DNA from: Vondammii sp040505895
Lineage (GTDB): Bacteria > Pseudomonadota > Gammaproteobacteria > Chromatiales > Chromatiaceae
Assembly (NCBI GenBank): GCA_040505895.1
Contig: JBEVXU010000007.1
Coordinates: 186,001 to 250,000, forward strand
DNA length: 64,000 nt
Reading direction: 5' to 3'
This document shows positions 59,289-64,000 of this stretch, one piece after another (within the stretch, counting starts at the first letter, position 1; each line of letters starts with the position of its first letter). The notes under the pieces are model-generated. The model was not told the DNA's origin and searched no databases. It saw only the letters and a program-made list of their open reading frames with translations. The translations under genes and the position numbers were made by a program.

Positions 59289-62200
59289 CTATTTACCCAA
59301 TCTCTCTATCAACTCCTGCATCACTATTTTGGCACCATCAACATCAAAACCATCCATGCATGCTGAGATATTTCCAACCCTTTCGGCCCATTCACTACCA
59401 GCACTCTGTTGTTTTAGTTCAGTGAGCTTGGACTCTGCTTCTGCCAAGTCCTCTTCAATAACCGACTGAAGCTGCTCGAGTGTTGAGAGCAGACTCTCTT
59501 TATCGACGATGACAGGTTCATCAGCTGTTGCAGATTTTGTCTCTGGCTGTATTGATGCAATCTCTTCAATAACCCGTTGTAGCTGCAACTCAAATTGATT
59601 TAATTCATCTTCATCCGGCACCAAATTCTGTTTCAGCTGTTTATCGATAGACGTCGTCGTTTTAAACAGTACATCTGCACCTATATTACCCGCCACTCCC
59701 TTGAAGGCATGACACTGGCGTTCCGCCTCTTTCAGCTTGCTCTGCCCAATGAGCGCTCGTATGGGCTGCACCGCATCAGCGTAGTGCACACGAAAACGTT
59801 CCAGTAATTTGAGATATGCATCAAGGTGTCCCCCAACGCGCTTCACGCCCATCGTGGTATCGATGGAGGTAAGTGACCCAATATCTCCAGCTGGCTGCGT
59901 GACCACCACCCTCTCTTCAACTTGCCGTTCTTCAGGGACTTTGACCCAGCGGGAGAGCGCAGCGGCAAATAACTCCGGATCGATGGGTTTGGAGACATAA
60001 TCGTTCATCCCGGCCTCAAGCGTCTCCTCGCGGTCGCCGTCCATAGCCTGGGCCGTCATGGCGATAATAGGCACGTTGGCAAAACGGTCATCTTTAGCAG
60101 TGGATAGCTTTCTGATTTGACGGGTTGCCTCCAGGCCATCCATTTTCGGCATCTGGATATCCATCAGGATGGCGTCATAGGCAGCCTGCTTGACCTTCTC
60201 CACTCCCTCTTCGCCATCGACTGCCTCTATCACCTCGATCCCCATGGTGTGCAATAACTCCACAGCAAACTCGCGGTTGATCTCGTTGTCCTCCACCAGC
60301 AGCAGCCGCGCCCCACCAAGGAGCGGAAGTTCGGCCTTAACCACCGCCTCCTCGTGGAACAGCATCCCCTTCCCCAAGGCCGACATGATCGCATCGAGTA
60401 GCATCGAGGGAGATACCGGCTTGAGGAGGAAGCCTTCCATCCCCACTTTCTCGGCCGACTGCATCACCTCCTCGCGACCATAGGAGGTAATCATGATCAT
60501 CTTTGGCTTGGGAGAGATATGTTTGCTCTGATGGATGGCAGCGGTCGCTTGGTCGCCCTTCATTCCCGGCATCTTCCAATCCATCAGAACAATATCGAAG
60601 GACTCTTCCGTCACCTCCAGATGGATCAACGCCTCTTCGCCGCTATTAACCGTCTCGATCTCGAAGTTAAAGCTCTTGAGCATCTCGGCCAGAATCTCGC
60701 ACGAGGCCTCACTGTCATCCACGACCAATACCCTGAGGCCACTAACAACCGGCAACACCTTCTCCAGTAGTTGTTGTCGTTGCTCTTCTGCCGCTTTGGC
60801 ATAGCCAAAATTTGCAGTGAAGCAGAAGATGGTCCCTTTACCTGGCTCACTCTGCTCGATCCAGCAGCGCCCCCCCATCAATTCTGCCAGCTTCAAACTG
60901 ATGGAGAGTCCCAGGCCGGTCCCGCCATACTTGCGTGTAATAGTCTGATCGACCTGGGAAAACTTTTGGAACAACTTTCCCTGTTGCTCTCGGTTCAAAC
61001 CAATTCCGGTATCTCGAACGCAGAACATCATTTGAACACTCTTTTCACCTTTCTCTATGCTCTGTACCGACACCTCTACCTCGCCCCTCTCGGTAAATTT
61101 GACGGCATTTGTACAGAGATTAGTGAGGATTTGACCGACACGAAGGCTATCGCCAATAAGTGAATAGGGCGCATCTGCACCATGGCGGATAAGGAACTCC
61201 AGTCCCTTCTCCTCGGCGCGATAACCCACTACATCAACCAACTGCTCCAGCACATTGTCGAGGCCAAATTCGGCCTGTTCGATCTCCAATTTACCCGCTT
61301 CTATCTTGGAGAAGTCGAGGATGTCGTTGATGATCCCCAGCAGTGAGTGGGCGGCGTTTTCCGTTTTTCTCAGGTAGTTGCGCTGGATATTGTTCAGCTC
61401 GGTCTTCTGTGCCAGATAGAGCATCCCGAGGATGGCATTCATCGGTGTGCGGATCTCGTGGGACATGTTGGCAAGAAAAAGGCTCTTGGTCTGAGTCGCC
61501 TCCTCGGCCTGCTCTTTCGCCAGATCCAGGTCCTCCATCATGCTAAGCATGACCGAGCGGGTCTCGGCAAGCTCATTGAGCCGTTTCTGTAGATCCTCTT
61601 CCACCCGTTTCCGTGCAGTGATATCGCGCACGATGGCCAGCAGTTGCTTTTTGCCATTAAGCGTTATGGCTGCCCCCTTGACCTCGGTAAAGAAGGTGGT
61701 GCCATCCTTACGTAGGTCGATGGTCTCCCCCGAAAAACTTCCGCTCTCGGCCAGATCCTTCAGGAAGCACTGAAACTCGTGATGGTACTCCGGCGTAATC
61801 AGCTGCGTGGCATGGAGACCGATGAACTCATCGTAGTCATAACCGTAAATCAGACAGGCCGCCGGGTTGGCCTGCACGAGGCTGCCATCGGTACCAATGA
61901 CAAAAACGGCGTCTGTTATGGTGTCGAAGATCTCACGATGACGCTCTTCAGATTCACGCAGTGCCACCTCCATGGTTTTGAGTTCAGTTATATCCTGTAC
62001 CGTACCTATGGAGCGTAGTGGATCACCCACCTCATTGAATTCGGTGTTGCAGATTTCGTGTACATACTTGATACGACCATCCCTCATTAACAGGCGGTGG
62101 ATGATATCGTAGGGATGGCGTGTTTTTAGTGAACGGGTATAGGCCTCATTGACGGTATCTCTGTCATCGGGGTGGATCAGTTCAAGAAAGGCCTCATAGG

Positions 62201-64000
62201 ATGCACCAAACTCAGACGGGGCGATATCGAATATCCGATAGATCTCGTTCGACCAAAACAGCTCGCCTGTCACCAAGTCGAGTCTCCAGTGACCCAGATG
62301 GGCGTTCTTCTGGGCCTCCTTGAGCATGCTTTCATTCTCAAGGAGACTTGAGTTAGCCTGCGTTAGAGCTGTCTCTGCCCTCTGGCGTTCAGTTATCTCC
62401 CTGGCCAGACGCCGGTTCCAGTAGGTGAAGGCGATCAGGAGCAGGGCAACGCCGGCCAACACCTGCCACAGCAGGGTCAAATCGAGACGCTTCTCCAGGG
62501 TGATACTCATCCACTTTTGATGAATGGCATTGCGCTCTTGCTCACTGATAATCGAAAAGGCCTTTTTCACACTCGACGCCAGCATCGGCTGCTGCCTATT
62601 GATGGCGATGGCGATGTTATGCCGGTAAGGCGTCTCCCCCCCTACTTTGATATTGGTGTAGCCGAGCTGGGAGAGGTGGTAGCTGGTCGTCAACACACTG
62701 TCGATGAAGGCGACCACCTGGCCAGAGGAGACCAGCTCCAGTCCCTCGACAATATCATTGACCAATGCCAGTTCGATCTGCGGATGGTTTTCGGCCATGG
62801 TTTCGGCAATCGCATAGGCCGATACCACGGCCACCCGCTTGCCGCTGAGCTTACCCAGGTTAGCCACATAGGGCGTATCCTCACCGGTAAAGACGACGAT
62901 CGGCATGGAGAGATAGCTATCGGTAAAGTCGAGGTGTTGGCGGCGCTTCTCGGTGGGCACCGCCGCCAGCAGTAGATCGACCTTTCCCTCGCGGGCAAGG
63001 CTGAAGGTCTCATTCCAACTGTCGGTGGCAACCCTCTCAAAACGGATGCCGAGATAACGTTCAAGTAGATCCAGGTAGTCCCGGGTGATGCCCTGATGCA
63101 CGCCATCCTCGTCGATAAACTCCACCGGAGCCCAGTCCTGATCGGCACCGATGCGTACCGTCGGCTGTGTATTGAGCCAGGCACGCTCCTCGGGGGTCAG
63201 TTGGAACTCGAGGGCGGCTGGCCGAGCGATATAGGGCGTATATTCCACATCCACCCACTTTTCATACAGAGTCTCCCGGCTTATGGCCGGGATAGAGGCC
63301 AGCGCCTTATCGATGATCCTGGCCAATTCGGGCCAGTCCCTGCGTACCGCAAAGCCTTGGTCCGCAAATTTAGTCGAGTAGGTGGAGGCAAATTTTAGGT
63401 TCCTCAGGCTATTTTGGCGGATGTGATAGTTGCTCACCTCAAATGATTCGACACAGGCCTCTGCATGACCATCGGCAACCGTCTGCAGACAGGCCAGCGC
63501 CGTATCGACAAACACCCCCTTGATATTGGGGTATTCGTGTACCAGCCGTTCGGTGAGCGCATAGTTTTTAACCAGGGCAACCGTGGCACCCTTCAAGTCA
63601 CGCGGCGTACGAATTCGGGTATTGTCACCGCGGGTGACAATCACCGCCATTACCTGCATCGGGTGCTCGGTAAAGGAAAATAGCGGTGCGCGCTGCGGTG
63701 TGATGGCTGCGGTTGCAATGAGATCGATCTCACCGGTTTCACCGGCTGCCAGCACCTGTTCCCAGCTCAACCCCGGTACCACATCGAAGGTAACACCTAG
63801 CAGAGATTCGATCAGATGCAGGTAATCGAGCCCAAGCCCCTGGTAGCGGCCACCCGGTTCGCGAAAGGTGTAGGGTGGAAAATTGGGGTCGACACCCACC
63901 CGAATCAGTGGATGCGCCTGTAACCAGGCACGCTCCGCTACAGTAAGGGATTGCCTGAACCCCTCCTCATCAACGACCACCGCCATAGCGGACGTCTCGA
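59289..64000 (-). CDS. BvgS/EvgS-like hybrid kinase with two periplasmic binding domains, 5' end outside window
   Basis: At least 1569 residues. The frame is open to the right edge, and the N-terminal end reads AMAVVVDEEG, just after what should be a signal peptide, so the true start lies beyond 64000. Order: two SBP_bac_3 domains (about 30-250, 270-500; IRVGVDPNFPPYTF and VRIGADQDWAPVEFIDE), one membrane helix (VLAGVALLLIAFTYW), two PAS domains (about 560-680, 690-800), HisKA (FLANMSHEIRTPMNAILGM), ATPase (GGTGLGLSISLKLAELMGG), receiver 1 (VLMDWKMPGMKGD), receiver 2 (ILMDIQMPKMDG) and HPT (CHAFKGVAGNIGAD). The cues are probably periplasmic amino-acid-like ligands plus a PAS signal. It is the first visible gene of the locus. 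Confidence 0.93.
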   Translation of the reverse strand, partial: ETSAMAVVVDEEGFRQSLTVAERAWLQAHPLIRVGVDPNFPPYTFREPGGRYQGLGLDYLHLIESLLGVTFDVVPGLSWEQVLAAGETGEIDLIATAAITPQRAPLFSFTEHPMQVMAVIVTRGDNTRIRTPRDLKGATVALVKNYALTERLVHEYPNIKGVFVDTALACLQTVADGHAEACVESFEVSNYHIRQNSLRNLKFASTYSTKFADQGFAVRRDWPELARIIDKALASIPAISRETLYEKWVDVEYTPYIARPAALEFQLTPEERAWLNTQPTVRIGADQDWAPVEFIDEDGVHQGITRDYLDLLERYLGIRFERVATDSWNETFSLAREGKVDLLLAAVPTEKRRQHLDFTDSYLSMPIVVFTGEDTPYVANLGKLSGKRVAVVSAYAIAETMAENHPQIELALVNDIVEGLELVSSGQVVAFIDSVLTTSYHLSQLGYTNIKVGGETPYRHNIAIAINRQQPMLASSVKKAFSIISEQERNAIHQKWMSITLEKRLDLTLLWQVLAGVALLLIAFTYWNRRLAREITERQRAETALTQANSSLLENESMLKEAQKNAHLGHWRLDLVTGELFWSNEIYRIFDIAPSEFGASYEAFLELIHPDDRDTVNEAYTRSLKTRHPYDIIHRLLMRDGRIKYVHEICNTEFNEVGDPLRSIGTVQDITELKTMEVALRESEERHREIFDTITDAVFVIGTDGSLVQANPAACLIYGYDYDEFIGLHATQLITPEYHHEFQCFLKDLAESGSFSGETIDLRKDGTTFFTEVKGAAITLNGKKQLLAIVRDITARKRVEEDLQKRLNELAETRSVMLSMMEDLDLAKEQAEEATQTKSLFLANMSHEIRTPMNAILGMLYLAQKTELNNIQRNYLRKTENAAHSLLGIINDILDFSKIEAGKLEIEQAEFGLDNVLEQLVDVVGYRAEEKGLEFLIRHGADAPYSLIGDSLRVGQILTNLCTNAVKFTERGEVEVSVQSIEKGEKSVQMMFCVRDTGIGLNREQQGKLFQKFSQVDQTITRKYGGTGLGLSISLKLAELMGGRCWIEQSEPGKGTIFCFTANFGYAKAAEEQRQQLLEKVLPVVSGLRVLVVDDSEASCEILAEMLKSFNFEIETVNSGEEALIHLEVTEESFDIVLMDWKMPGMKGDQATAAIHQSKHISPKPKMIMITSYGREEVMQSAEKVGMEGFLLKPVSPSMLLDAIMSALGKGMLFHEEAVVKAELPLLGGARLLLVEDNEINREFAVELLHTMGIEVIEAVDGEEGVEKVKQAAYDAILMDIQMPKMDGLEATRQIRKLSTAKDDRFANVPIIAMTAQAMDGDREETLEAGMNDYVSKPIDPELFAAALSRWVKVPEERQVEERVVVTQPAGDIGSLTSIDTTMGVKRVGGHLDAYLKLLERFRVHYADAVQPIRALIGQSKLKEAERQCHAFKGVAGNIGADVLFKTTTSIDKQLKQNLVPDEDELNQFELQLQRVIEEIASIQPETKSATADEPVIVDKESLLSTLEQLQSVIEEDLAEAESKLTELKQQSAGSEWAERVGNISACMDGFDVDGAKIVMQELIERLGK

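Noticed and set aside
58515..61600. Several open frames on the plus strand across the kinase genes.
   Set aside because: They are antisense shadows of high-GC coding sequence with no ribosome sites or domain motifs.

Overview
The window looks like chromosomal DNA of a free-living or symbiotic gammaproteobacterium, probably a sulfur oxidiser of the Chromatiales / Sedimenticola-Thiodiazotropha kind. This rests on a DsrC-like sulfur-relay protein, many c-di-GMP and phosphorelay proteins, a periplasmic rhodanese, GTAGGAGCG-type REP palindromes and typical gammaproteobacterial housekeeping genes. The taxonomy is inference. No rRNA or marker gene settles it.

Layout. 1-5.2 kb: end of a DinG/YoaA-like helicase with a coupled nuclease-fold-like protein, the cell-wall synthase PBP1B with an LpoP-like TPR lipoprotein, an L,D-transpeptidase and an RRM protein. 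5.4-12.5 kb: riboflavin synthase, a cNMP-HDOD protein, two unknowns, a GAF-HD-GYP protein, GlgC and a decayed stretch with a perfect hairpin. 12.7-17.2 kb: a minus-strand arsenic operon, arsR-arsJ-periplasmic rhodanese-SoxH-like metallo-hydrolase-arsM, with nested palindromes before arsR. 17.3-26.4 kb: mostly single genes (cNMP-binding proteins, DUF2459, methyltransferase, Skp-like lipoprotein, YejK, DEAD-box helicase, GFA protein, GMP reductase, Ung, a variant DsrC-like protein).

26.5-32.1 kb is a scarred accessory stretch. It holds a 203-bp MITE with a CTAA target duplication, a secreted unknown, a transposase remnant, a KamA-family gene broken by two in-frame TGA codons, an ene-reductase, an orphan VbhA-like antitoxin and a GNAT-like gene between inverted repeats. 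32.6-43.7 kb: cysteine hydrolase and Nudix pair, ApbE, D-amino acid transaminase, HD-GYP and PAS-GGDEF-EAL proteins, bacteriohemerythrin, a DUF1508 remnant and a beta-CASP metallo-hydrolase.

43.8-46.2 kb is a four-cassette integron fragment without an integrase (CALIN type), read on the minus strand. Its cassettes are separated by attC sites whose core boxes match cassette by cassette. Its flanks carry a direct repeat, and a tRNA-fMet gene with a duplicated 3' end lies beside it. 47.0-51.7 kb: methionine gamma-lyase with a divergent Lrp-type regulator, an acyl-CoA ligase, an SDR and small repeats.

52.0-64.0 kb is one large minus-strand signalling locus. In transcription order it encodes a BvgS/EvgS-like hybrid kinase with two periplasmic binding domains (cut by the window end), a lone solute-binding protein, a second hybrid kinase, a kinase with a heme-c-type CxxCH sensor domain, and a response regulator with an HD-GYP phosphodiesterase output. 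The simplest reading is several inputs feeding a phosphorelay that lowers c-di-GMP.
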